Source: Hungatella sp. UBA4396 (GTDB lineage: Bacteria > Bacillota > Clostridia > Lachnospirales > Lachnospiraceae). From it: a DNA stretch of 64,000 nucleotides. Below the pieces are notes generated by a model. It saw only the letters and a list, made by a program, of their open reading frames with translations. It was not told the DNA's origin and made no database searches. The translations under genes and the position numbers were made by a program. Where the stretch lies: positions 38,990 to 102,989 of the forward strand of contig DGRE01000008.1 of NCBI GenBank assembly GCA_002389905.1, given 5' to 3'. Position 1 is the first letter of the stretch; each line of letters opens with the position of its first letter. This document shows, piece after piece, positions 33,431 to 41,231 of this stretch.

Positions 33431-34975
33431 TTACTCCTCCCCTGTGCTCCCCTTCTTCATTTCATCCATCTGCGCCTGGTTTAAAGCCTCCACCTTCTTA
33501 TTGATCCGGAGCATGGAAATCACCAAAACGACTGTCAGAACCAGAATCACACACGAAATAGGGCGTTTGAAGAAAATCAAATAGTCTTTGTCATAACTCA
33601 TCATGCTGGTTACAAAGTTCATTTCCATAATGTCGGCAAGGATCATTCCAAGCATCAAAGGAGTGGAGGAAATATCCAGCAGAGTCAGAAGGTAGCTGAA
33701 AACCAGAATAGCTGCTGTCAGAACCAGTTCCTTTGTGTTTCCTGTGGATGCAAATGCTCCGGCAAAACAGAAGATGATGATAACAGGGGCCAGGTAGGTA
33801 TAGCGCACCTGTACGATCTTTGCAACTGCCCGGGTCAGCACCTTGCCAATGGGATAGAGGAAAAGGTTTGCCACCAGACAGCCTATGATAATGGAATAAG
33901 CAATTACTCCCTGCTTGGTAAACATGGTGGGCCCCGGCTGAATTCCATGGAGGATAAAAGCTCCAAGAAGCAAAGCCGTCACACCGTCTCCTGGAATTCC
34001 CAGGGTCAGCAAAGGAATCATGGCCGAGCCGACCACCGCATTGTTACTGGCCTCAGCGGCCGCAATTCCCTCTAAGCTGCCTTTTCCAAAATCCTGAGGA
34101 CGCTTGGAGGCCCGGCGGCACTCGTTATAGCACATAAACTGTGCCACACCTCCTCCTACTCCAGGCATGGCGCCCAGAATAGAAGCAATAGTAGAGGATC
34201 GGATGCTGGCCGGAACAATGGACCTGGCCTCTTTCATGGTCAGTCCCTCTTTGTCAATTTTGGTAACATCCTCCAGTTTCCCTTCAGCCAAAACAAAGTC
34301 GCGCAGTTTTTGAACCACCTGGGTCAATGCGATCAGGGCGATCATGGCCGGCAGCATATCGATTCCATATCTTAAAGAATCCATGCCAAAGGTATACCGC
34401 ATAACCCCAGTCACTGCATCAGCCCCCACCGCTGCCATTAAAATGCCCAGAAGTCCTGATATGATTCCCTTTAAAAGACTTTCCCCGCTCACTCCTGCAA
34501 TCAGGGAAATTCCCAGAATTGCCATGGAAAAGTACTCCACTGATGCAAACTTTGACACCAGCTTTGTTATAAGAGACGCGCACACCAAAAGCAGCACTGC
34601 TGAGAAAATGCCTCCGAAGGTAGAAGCAAACAGCGAAGTATCCAGAGCCTTTTTAACCTTTCCTTTCTTGGCAAGAGGATATCCGTCAAAGGTGGTAGCA
34701 ATAGCCGAATTCGTTCCCGGTGTGTTTAAGGTGATGGCACTGATAGAGCCTCCGTACATACCGCCCACATAAACAGCCAGGAGAGAAATAATGGCTGTAT
34801 CCGGAGAAGAAAAGCTGTAGGTCAGAGGAAGGAGCAAAATAATACCAAGGGTTACACTAAGCCCAGGAATACATCCCACAATCATTCCCAGAATCAGACC
34901 CCCAAAAATCACCGCTAAATTACCAATCGTAAACACCTGCTGAATCGCAGGCAGAATATACTGCATATCTCCCAT
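33431..34975 (-). CDS. Tripartite tricarboxylate transporter large membrane subunit (TctA-like)
   Basis: A 514-residue membrane protein with about eleven to twelve hydrophobic segments. TctA signatures are present: GMIVGCIPGLSVTLGI near the N-terminus, the conserved GGMYGGSISAITLNTPG with the Pro-Gly pair, and in the second half GAMPGVGGGVAQFMCYNECRRAS and PLLTLGIPGDGVTALLLGAF. Together with TctB and the binding protein TctC it forms a secondary importer for small acids. Its position inside the sulfoquinovose cluster, 4 bp from the SQase gene, suggests uptake of SQ or SQ-glycerol, which carry a sulfonate in place of a carboxylate. The substrate is inferred. Confidence 0.88.
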   Translation of the reverse strand: MGDMQYILPAIQQVFTIGNLAVIFGGLILGMIVGCIPGLSVTLGIILLLPLTYSFSSPDTAIISLLAVYVGGMYGGSISAITLNTPGTNSAIATTFDGYPLAKKGKVKKALDTSLFASTFGGIFSAVLLLVCASLITKLVSKFASVEYFSMAILGISLIAGVSGESLLKGIISGLLGILMAAVGADAVTGVMRYTFGMDSLRYGIDMLPAMIALIALTQVVQKLRDFVLAEGKLEDVTKIDKEGLTMKEARSIVPASIRSSTIASILGAMPGVGGGVAQFMCYNECRRASKRPQDFGKGSLEGIAAAEASNNAVVGSAMIPLLTLGIPGDGVTALLLGAFILHGIQPGPTMFTKQGVIAYSIIIGCLVANLFLYPIGKVLTRAVAKIVQVRYTYLAPVIIIFCFAGAFASTGNTKELVLTAAILVFSYLLTLLDISSTPLMLGMILADIMEMNFVTSMMSYDKDYLIFFKRPISCVILVLTVVLVISMLRINKKVEALNQAQMDEMKKGSTGEE

Positions 34976-34978
34976 AGA

Positions 34979-35446
34979 TCAACCTCCAAATCCCGGAAAA
35001 CCGGGCAGCGAAACGTGGAACACGTACCTGAACAGATAAAAAATACCGATTCCCGATACCAGGGTGAATATGTAAATAAATGGCTTTCTCTCACCGCAGT
35101 AAAACAGCATCACCGGAAATACCACCACCACTGCCGGAACAAATCCCACATTGATTGTCAAAGCCGTAAACAGGCACAGCAGGATAATCATAAAAATACA
35201 CGGTTTCTCTTTTTTCCAGTCAAACTCTATAATCTTATCCTTTTTAAACACCAGGCTCTGTACCAGCAACGCAGCCGAGCAGATCAAAACTCCCACAAGG
35301 CAGACCCCCGGAATAATTCTGGGGCTGGGAGCACCTGAGTCGTACATGGGAAGGCGTACCTGAGACGGCATTGCAAGCAGCATAGCCACGCTGAGCAGCC
35401 CCATAACAAGTCCTGACCAAAAATAAGTCTTAATCTTAAATTTCAC
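34979..35446 (-). CDS. Tripartite tricarboxylate transporter small membrane subunit (TctB-like)
   Basis: A 155-residue protein with four hydrophobic segments, the usual size and layout of TctB: SGLVMGLLSVAMLLAMPSQ, a cytoplasmic loop SGAPSPRIIPGVCLVG, and two late segments (IFMIILLCLFTALTINVGFV, VSGIGIFYLFRYVFH). It overlaps neither neighbour but is only 3 bp from tctA, so the pair is co-translated. It has no catalytic role and completes the membrane part of the importer. Confidence 0.82.
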   Translation of the reverse strand: MKFKIKTYFWSGLVMGLLSVAMLLAMPSQVRLPMYDSGAPSPRIIPGVCLVGVLICSAALLVQSLVFKKDKIIEFDWKKEKPCIFMIILLCLFTALTINVGFVPAVVVVFPVMLFYCGERKPFIYIFTLVSGIGIFYLFRYVFHVSLPGFPGFGG

Positions 35447-35501
35447 TGATTCACACGTCCTTTCTTATCACCCCAAAATGACAGGAACTTCCAGCCGTCT
35501 C

Positions 35502-36566
35502 CTACTGTCCGTTTAAGGTATCAAATGCAGCAACCGCCTTGGCACACGCTTCCTCCAGGTGTGAACCTGCATCTTCTCCGTACACTTCGAACTGGTTCAG
35601 CTTAATCTCTTTCATCCAGTCACTGTACTCGGGATCTGCCCATACATCCTTGGAAATCTGGATAACCTCATCAATCCATGCCTGATCTGCTCCGGTGCGT
35701 ATTGCAATAAATCCGCCTGCTGCCAGAATGGAGCCCGTATAATCCACTGCTGCTTCCAGTTCAGAAGCCTTGGCATCACCGGCAATTCCGGGAACAGTAA
35801 TCTCACCGTCAGGAGTCTTAAAGCCTTCAAAAGCATTTTCAGAAAATGCCAGAATAGGCGCCATGGTTCCTGCCTCTACATCTTCAAGAGCCACCTGGGT
35901 CGTACCCACAAACACGTCCACCTCTCCGTCAATCAGACCCTTTTTCTGGGCAGCTCCGCCGTCATAGGGAACTACCATGACCTTGCCTCCTCCCAAGGCA
36001 ACCAGAGAACCTAAGGCCAAATGAGGGTCAGACAGAGGATTTCCGCCGGACATCTTGATTCCTCCTGTTTTAGACTTTTCCAGAATATCTGCAAGGGTCG
36101 TGCCGGGCTTTCCGTACATAATCCATGTTCTGTCATCAACGGTTGCAACGGGATATATATCACCGCGGTCAAAATCCACCACCTCGGTCTGATACTTCTT
36201 TCCAAGATCGTGACGGTATGCCACTCCATAGCCGTAAACCAGCAATTCCTTTGTGGAGGGGTCTAAGTCCGTATAATAATTTGCCGCGGAAAAACCATCT
36301 CCCCCTGTCATATTTTCCACAATAAAGTTGTATTCCGGACGGACCTTGCCGGCAACCAGAGCATATTTTCTAGCAATGGAATCAGCAGTACCGCCTACGC
36401 CGTAAGGGCATATGATTTTGATGGTTTGCCCGCCTCCTCCTGCAGAAGACTCATTGGCTGTGGTCGTGTTGCCTGATGGTGATGACTGTGTGGCGGAAGA
36501 ACCGCATCCTGCCAAAGAAACCGCTGCTGCAACTGCGAGTACCATTGATAAAATTTTCTTTTTCAT
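35502..36566 (-). CDS. Tripartite transporter substrate-binding lipoprotein (TctC-like)
   Basis: A 354-residue binding protein: lipoprotein signal with lipobox LAGC (Cys near residue 21), a Ser/Thr/Gly tether, then the TctC fold with IKIICPYGVGGTADSIARKYA, which forms the anion-binding loop, followed by GGDGFSAANYY and VVPYDGGAAQKKGLIDGEVDVFVG. In the Bug/TctC family the loop after the first strand binds a carboxylate through backbone groups; a sulfonate would fit the same kind of site. It is the first of the three transporter genes and has AGGAGG upstream. It is the best single protein for testing the substrate. Confidence 0.86.
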   Translation of the reverse strand: MKKKILSMVLAVAAAVSLAGCGSSATQSSPSGNTTTANESSAGGGGQTIKIICPYGVGGTADSIARKYALVAGKVRPEYNFIVENMTGGDGFSAANYYTDLDPSTKELLVYGYGVAYRHDLGKKYQTEVVDFDRGDIYPVATVDDRTWIMYGKPGTTLADILEKSKTGGIKMSGGNPLSDPHLALGSLVALGGGKVMVVPYDGGAAQKKGLIDGEVDVFVGTTQVALEDVEAGTMAPILAFSENAFEGFKTPDGEITVPGIAGDAKASELEAAVDYTGSILAAGGFIAIRTGADQAWIDEVIQISKDVWADPEYSDWMKEIKLNQFEVYGEDAGSHLEEACAKAVAAFDTLNGQ

Positions 36567-36609
36567 AATAACCTCCTGATATATTATTGGTTTTTGCTCT
36601 TTAATTCAC

Positions 36610-37287
36610 TTAATACTTAAGCTCCTTATTTTCCCCTAAAAGTCCGGCAACTGCTCCCTGTCTGATCAGGGGCTCCCGTTCCGGATGGGCAATAACCCAT
36701 TTGTTGCGCTGCAAAAGCAGCTTTCCTTCGTTATCTGCGGCCTCCGGCTTATTCTCTAAAGGCGTATTGGTTCCCTTGGGAAGGATTATAATGTCTTTAA
36801 ATCCCTCATCATTTACCCGGCAGGGAGATAAGTGGAGAGTGGTCTGGTACATCTCCAGAGCCGTTCCCTTTTCCACAAAAAACACCTTCGCATCTTCAGC
36901 CTTGTATGTATTATTCTCAATCTCCCAAAGATGGCCCAGAACCAGCATGAAATCGGTTACAGCCACATTGATTTCACTGCCCTTGTGATATTCAAATCCA
37001 TTATAAGTAGTGTTCCTTCCATTACAATATCCGATCTGCATATCCATGCCGCCGTAAAAACCATCTCTTATGGAGACCGCCTCCGGCACCTGCTCCATCT
37101 CAGGAACAGAGGCGATGTAAATGTTTCCGTTTTCCGGTATAAGGGTTTTTTCCTCCATGTATGACACCATGTCCGAGAAATCATATCCCGTAACCACACG
37201 TCCATAGGTTTTAAATTCCTCGTCAAAAACAGAATGGACCGGTACGTCATTGACATCTTTTAACCGTTTTATCGTCATATCTTTCAT
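36610..37287 (-). CDS. DUF4867-family protein of the sulfo-TAL cluster
   Basis: A 225-residue protein without a signal or membrane segment. It matches DUF4867, with YGRVVTGYDFSDM near residue 28, a His-containing cupin-like centre (YHKGSEINVAVTDFMLVLGHLW, then VEKGTALEMYQTTLHLSPC) and a closing QRNKWVIAHPEREPL. DUF4867 genes are repeatedly seen beside sulfo-TAL genes in Firmicutes, and I know of no firmly settled function. The cupin-like motifs suggest a small sugar isomerase or epimerase (inference), for example acting on SQ anomers or C2 epimers. It stops 4 bp from the reductase gene end, in the same operon. Confidence 0.75.
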   Translation of the reverse strand: MKDMTIKRLKDVNDVPVHSVFDEEFKTYGRVVTGYDFSDMVSYMEEKTLIPENGNIYIASVPEMEQVPEAVSIRDGFYGGMDMQIGYCNGRNTTYNGFEYHKGSEINVAVTDFMLVLGHLWEIENNTYKAEDAKVFFVEKGTALEMYQTTLHLSPCRVNDEGFKDIIILPKGTNTPLENKPEAADNEGKLLLQRNKWVIAHPEREPLIRQGAVAGLLGENKELKY

Positions 37288-37290
37288 ATA

Positions 37291-38154
37291 TCACTGTCCT
37301 TTTACGATTTTTATGGTGGCGCAGAAATCCTCTTTTCCATATCCAGATTCCAGAGCCCTTTCATAAACACCCCAGGCCGCCTGCTCTCCAGGCATGGAAA
37401 GGCCGCTTTCTTCAGCCAGGTTCATGCAGATCTTTACATCCTTTGCCATATTTTCTACAGAAAAGGCTGTGGTATAATCCTCTGCGTCAAGAACTCCTTT
37501 CTTGGAATCCAGATAAAAGTTCTGGCCTCCTCCATAGGAAATGGCTTCAGCATAGTTCATAAGGGAAATTCCATTTTTTGCAGCCAGGGCAATGGTCTCA
37601 TTTACCCCATTCTGAATCTGGGACACCAGGGCATTGTGGCAGATCTTCATAACCAGCCCCTTGCCGTTTTCACCCATATGCTTTACATTTTCTCCCATGT
37701 AAAGGAGGATATAACGCATCTTTTCATAAGTTTCCTTATCTCCTCCCACATAAATTCCAAGCTTGCCTGCAACAGCCGCCGGCTTTGATTTCACCACAGG
37801 AGCATCTATAAATCCGGCTCCTGTCTTTTTTACCATCTCTGCGATATCCACTGATGTGCTGGGATCTATGGTGCTCATGTCAATACAGGTTTTGGAGGAA
37901 TCCAGCACCTTTAAAATCTCCGTATACACTGCCTTGGAGTGTTCTGACTTAGGAACCATGGAAATAATTACGTCAGATGCCTCTGCCAGCTCTGCAGAAC
38001 TTGTGCATGCCGCTGCGCCCTTTGAAACCAGTAAGTCCATCTTTTCCTTTACAAAATCAAACACATATACTGTATCATCATGCTTTTTTACTATGTTCTC
38101 ACTCATGGACTCACCCATGATTCCAAGCCCGATAAATCCGATCTTCATATTCAA
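37291..38154 (-). CDS. 3-hydroxyisobutyrate-dehydrogenase-family reductase, probable sulfolactaldehyde reductase
   Basis: Expected to reduce 3-sulfolactaldehyde to 2,3-dihydroxypropane-1-sulfonate with NADH. The 287-residue beta-hydroxyacid dehydrogenase has an N-terminal Rossmann motif (IGFIGLGIMGESM), the substrate loop DAPVVKSKPAAVAGKL, and the catalytic Lys region GNGKGLVMKICHNALV. E. coli YihU, the sulfolactaldehyde reductase of the sulfo-EMP pathway, belongs to this family. The gene is placed between the transaldolase and DUF4867 genes. A usual HIBADH role in valine breakdown has no support here. With a reductase rather than a dehydrogenase, DHPS and not sulfolactate should be the product. 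Confidence 0.8.
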   Translation of the reverse strand: MNMKIGFIGLGIMGESMSENIVKKHDDTVYVFDFVKEKMDLLVSKGAAACTSSAELAEASDVIISMVPKSEHSKAVYTEILKVLDSSKTCIDMSTIDPSTSVDIAEMVKKTGAGFIDAPVVKSKPAAVAGKLGIYVGGDKETYEKMRYILLYMGENVKHMGENGKGLVMKICHNALVSQIQNGVNETIALAAKNGISLMNYAEAISYGGGQNFYLDSKKGVLDAEDYTTAFSVENMAKDVKICMNLAEESGLSMPGEQAAWGVYERALESGYGKEDFCATIKIVKGQ

Positions 38155-38180
38155 CCTCTCCTTTTCTTTCCCCAGGGACC

Positions 38181-38867
38181 TTATTCTGTCTTAGTGTTAT
38201 CCCATGCATCAACAAAGGTTTTAATTCCCTGATCCGTGTAAGCATGCTTCATGGCATCCTGATATACGGCCAGGCCGGTTGTTACAATGTCAGCTCCTGC
38301 TACAGCACAGTCTACAATCTGCTTTGGAGTCCGAAGCGCCGCACAGATGATCTGCGTCTTCCCGTAAAAGCCATAATTTTTATAGATGTCCACAATATTT
38401 TGTATGTAAGCTTTGCAGTCCTCACCATTGGCTTCCTTCCAGCCGATGAATGGGGATACGAACAGGGAATTGTTCTTGGCCGGGAGAATGGCCTGTGCAG
38501 GGGAGAATACCAGTGTCACATTGGTGCGTATGCCCTCTGCCTCCAGTTTTCTGGCTGCTGCTGCTCCTGCCTCTGTTGCCGGAATCTTGATTACAAAATT
38601 GGAACTGATTGCAGCAATCTTTTTAGCCTCAGCTATCATGGCCTCCGCTTCGTCAAGATGGGGATTAATTTCCACTGATACAGGAAAACGTTCATACCCA
38701 TCCAATCCCTCTGATTTAATCCATTCTGCAATGCCCTGGATTGCCGTAAGAAATGGTTTTCCGCTGAGCATAATGTGCCTTGGATTGGTTGTCACCCCAT
38801 CAATTCCAAATGTGTTGTAGGCAAACTGAATCTCATCCAGCTTTGCACTGTCTAAAAAATACTTCAT
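38181..38867 (-). CDS. sftT: Transaldolase-family protein, probable 6-deoxy-6-sulfofructose transaldolase
   Basis: Expected to cleave sulfofructose by transferring dihydroxyacetone to glyceraldehyde-3-phosphate, giving fructose-6-phosphate and sulfolactaldehyde. The 228-residue chain has the short transaldolase / F6P-aldolase layout: MKYFLDSAKLDEI, GVTTNPRHIM, the Schiff-base Lys at K94 in FVIKIPATEAG, and NVTLVFSPAQA. No kinase is needed for this route, and none is in the cluster. It is the first gene of the operon, with the promoter and palindrome 110-145 bp upstream. An ordinary pentose-phosphate transaldolase is the alternative; context favours SftT. Confidence 0.82.
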   Translation of the reverse strand: MKYFLDSAKLDEIQFAYNTFGIDGVTTNPRHIMLSGKPFLTAIQGIAEWIKSEGLDGYERFPVSVEINPHLDEAEAMIAEAKKIAAISSNFVIKIPATEAGAAAARKLEAEGIRTNVTLVFSPAQAILPAKNNSLFVSPFIGWKEANGEDCKAYIQNIVDIYKNYGFYGKTQIICAALRTPKQIVDCAVAGADIVTTGLAVYQDAMKHAYTDQGIKTFVDAWDNTKTE

Positions 38868-39231
38868 AGCTTAAATCCTCCTTTTTTAATTATTTGTTTT
38901 ATTAATTGTATTAATCAATTATAACAAACTCATCAAGAAGCCCCTTTTATTCATTTTGTCTTTAACACCTTGATTTATTGTTAACAATATATTAAAACAC
39001 CCTAAGTGTCAATAATTTTTTTGTGGTTTTTTTTATTTTGTCATATTGTTTAATTCATTTAATCAATTTTATGCAAATTGACGAATTTTTTTATTTCTGC
39101 TCAAAGCTTGTCCTTTCTACCCCTCCGTTTCTCCCGGATTATTTAAATTTAATAATATTTATTTAATTTCTTGATAATTTTACCGTATACGCGTCCTATT
39201 TCGTTATATAATTTTCTGGGAGGTGATAAAC
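38868..39231. other. AT-rich control region of the sulfoquinovose operon
   Basis: About 360 bp without a gene, between the divergent transaldolase gene and a small protein gene. It holds the promoter and palindrome at 38976-39012 and an ATTAAT-TGT-ATTAAT inverted repeat at 38901-38915 in the leader. The rest is A/T-runs with nothing else recognised. Confidence 0.5.
38976..39012 (-). promoter_or_regulatory. Promoter and operator-like palindrome of the sulfoquinovose operon
   Basis: On the minus strand TTGACA (39007-39012), exactly 17 bp, then TATTGT (38984-38989). The -10 box is the left arm of the perfect 14-bp palindrome TATTGTTAACAATA (38976-38989), so a protein bound there would block open-complex formation. 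The cluster's ROK repressor is the likely ligand. Confidence 0.55.
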
Positions 39232-39426
39232 ATGAAGCATTGGGAAAGCAAAAGAGACCATTATGAAAAAGAAGAATTGGACCGTCTGGAGTTCCAATCC
39301 AAGGAGACACAGACTCCCCCCGCCCCATCCGGCGAATTCGAAAGCATCATAGCCGAAATGGAGCGCAGGGGAATCGAACCCAGAATCAGAGGAGAATTAA
39401 AAAGCATAAAAAATACTACTAGATAA
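39232..39426 (+). CDS. Small charged protein of unknown function
   Basis: A 64-residue, highly charged protein (MKHWESKRDHYEKEELDRLEF at the start, ending in ERRGIEPRIRGELKSIKNTTR). No family is recognised. The ribosome site GGGAGGTGAT is a near-perfect match to 16S rRNA and lies 5 nt before the ATG at 39232; the longer frame begins inside it. It is divergent from the sulfoquinovose operon and convergent with the subtilase gene. It is probably helical and soluble. Confidence 0.6.
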   Translation: MKHWESKRDHYEKEELDRLEFQSKETQTPPAPSGEFESIIAEMERRGIEPRIRGELKSIKNTTR

Positions 39427-39431
39427 AAAAT

Positions 39432-41111
39432 TTAAATCCTCATCTCAGAAAGCTGGGCAAATATCCGTTCCGCATCGATCCGTCCGTAGCCCCATATATT
39501 ATTGGGGTAATTGTCCGGGCTGTCACGCCGGGCTCCCCGGACGATCACGCGGTTAATCTGATTTCCGGTAATGGAGGTAAAATTGCCCTTGCTGTAAGAC
39601 CATTCCACAACCATGGCCGCAATGCCGGCCGCATGAGCCGCCGCTGCTCCTGTGCCTGTAATGGTACCGTACTGGTTCCCGGGAAGGGCACAGGACAGAT
39701 GGTAGCCCGGCGCGCCGATATCAGGCTTAATCTGGCCCAGCCGGGTATAGCCTCTGCTTGATTCAGGAATGATGGTGTCATTTAGCTGGTTATAAGCCGT
39801 GACCGTAAGGGGATGCATGGCATCTCCCTGAGCGGTTATGGTGGTATTGGCATCCGCATTTAAGAAAAATGTCTCATTGGTCAGCAGATTTCCCGAGGGC
39901 AGCCAGCTGTGAAAAGAAAATGGCTCTCTCTCATCACTTGACACACGGAATTGCCAGATTCCAGGATCAGTATTCTCAAACCGCAGTAAAATCAGCTGGT
40001 CTCCTGTCTCTTCTTCAAAATTAATGTTATTGACCCAGACAACGGTCTGGCTTGACTGGAATACCAACCTCTGACATGCGCCGAATAAGGGATAAACGAT
40101 CTGGGAGGTTTCCCTGCCCGGTGTGGTGATCTCAATGGAAAGCCTGGAAGGCAGATAAGGCCATATCTCCATGAAAAACTCCTTGTCATAGCTTCCCACC
40201 TTGAGCTGGAAGCTTCCCATATAAGGCTCTCTTTCAATTCGCCCGAAGTAATGCCTTAGATTGTTTCCTTCATTTCCGGCAGACACTACAATGCCGATCA
40301 TAGGCTGCTGTACAAGATAATCCAAGTACATGCTCGAGGCTCCCCGTCCGTCATGGCCGCCCTGGCTGCTGCCCATGGCAAGACAGATAATAATGGGCCT
40401 GTTCATCCGCTTTGCCGTTGTGACCAGATACCGGATTCCAAGGATAATATCCGATTCCTGATAACACAAGGCCTCTTCCGGAACGGAAAAAAGCTTTTTT
40501 AAATTGTCCTTAGCCTCTTTTAACTTTACCACCATCAAATCTGCATCAGGAACCACGCCGCTGAAGGCATTCTCCACATTGGGTCTTCCCGCCACCACGC
40601 TTGAGATGGCAGTTCCGTGAAGATGTTCATCAACAGAAGGAACGATGGAAAGAGGGTCCTCGGACATAAGGGCAAAATTAATCAGTTCTCTGGTATATTC
40701 TGCTCCAAAGGTAAAACCACGGGGTGGAACACTGCCCTCTTTAGTCTGATCCCATATCGAAAGAATCCTCGTTGTCCCGTCATAGTGCATGAACGCAGGA
40801 TGGAGGTAATCAATGCCTGTATCCACAATCCCTATAATAACCCCTCTTCCGAAAAGAGCAAGGCCAGGATCTCCCTGAACAAATGGAACACCGGATTTTT
40901 CCACGCTGGCGGAAGATTCCAAGGTATAGAGGGCCGGAAAATAATGATAAGCGTTTTCCCCCAGATCACAGGCCTCCACCTCTTCCTTTCTGATATGCAG
41001 CAGAGAATGCATTTCATTGAGCAGCGTTACATTGTCCTCTGTATTGTACTGCGGAACCACGGAATTACTGATGATCAGGTCATAGTACTTGTTATCCAGT
41101 ATCTTTTCCAT
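39432..41111 (-). CDS. Csp-like S8 subtilase with catalytic Ser replaced by Gly
   Basis: A 559-residue subtilisin-fold protein without a signal peptide, like the Csp germination proteases of clostridia. The catalytic Asp (D97, GIVDTGIDYLH), His (H165, EHLHGTAIS) and oxyanion Asn (N280, SAGNEGN) are present. The Ser motif GTSxAxPHxAG reads GTGAAAAHAAG, with Gly488 in the Ser position, confirmed in the DNA (GGC ACA GGA GCA). It should therefore be proteolytically inactive. The insert between Asn and Ser (about residues 290-470) is the jelly-roll domain typical of Csp proteins. In C. difficile the pseudoprotease CspC acts in bile-salt germinant sensing; a comparable role is inferred. Confidence 0.85.
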   Translation of the reverse strand: MEKILDNKYYDLIISNSVVPQYNTEDNVTLLNEMHSLLHIRKEEVEACDLGENAYHYFPALYTLESSASVEKSGVPFVQGDPGLALFGRGVIIGIVDTGIDYLHPAFMHYDGTTRILSIWDQTKEGSVPPRGFTFGAEYTRELINFALMSEDPLSIVPSVDEHLHGTAISSVVAGRPNVENAFSGVVPDADLMVVKLKEAKDNLKKLFSVPEEALCYQESDIILGIRYLVTTAKRMNRPIIICLAMGSSQGGHDGRGASSMYLDYLVQQPMIGIVVSAGNEGNNLRHYFGRIEREPYMGSFQLKVGSYDKEFFMEIWPYLPSRLSIEITTPGRETSQIVYPLFGACQRLVFQSSQTVVWVNNINFEEETGDQLILLRFENTDPGIWQFRVSSDEREPFSFHSWLPSGNLLTNETFFLNADANTTITAQGDAMHPLTVTAYNQLNDTIIPESSRGYTRLGQIKPDIGAPGYHLSCALPGNQYGTITGTGAAAAHAAGIAAMVVEWSYSKGNFTSITGNQINRVIVRGARRDSPDNYPNNIWGYGRIDAERIFAQLSEMRI

Positions 41112-41181
41112 ATCTCAGCCTCCTGTATGCTTAAGAGAGCATATGATACATTTTATGCAGCAGGCCTCTCATAAATCCCCC

Positions 41182-41220
41182 AAAAAAAGGCGGAAAACCC
41201 GCAGTGCGGATCTTCCACCT
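41182..41220 (-). terminator. Terminator of the pectin-type ABC operon
   Basis: On the minus strand AGGTGGAAGATCCGCA pairs imperfectly with TGCGGGTTTTCCGCCT, followed by seven T, just after the permease stop at 41232. Confidence 0.7.
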
Positions 41221-41231
41221 GATCATTGTTA

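Noticed and set aside
38976..38989. Palindrome TATTGTTAACAATA as a Rex site
   Set aside because: It contains the Rex half-sites TTGTTAA and TTAACAA, but they overlap with no 4-bp spacer, so a Rex dimer would not fit. It is better seen as an operator of another protein.
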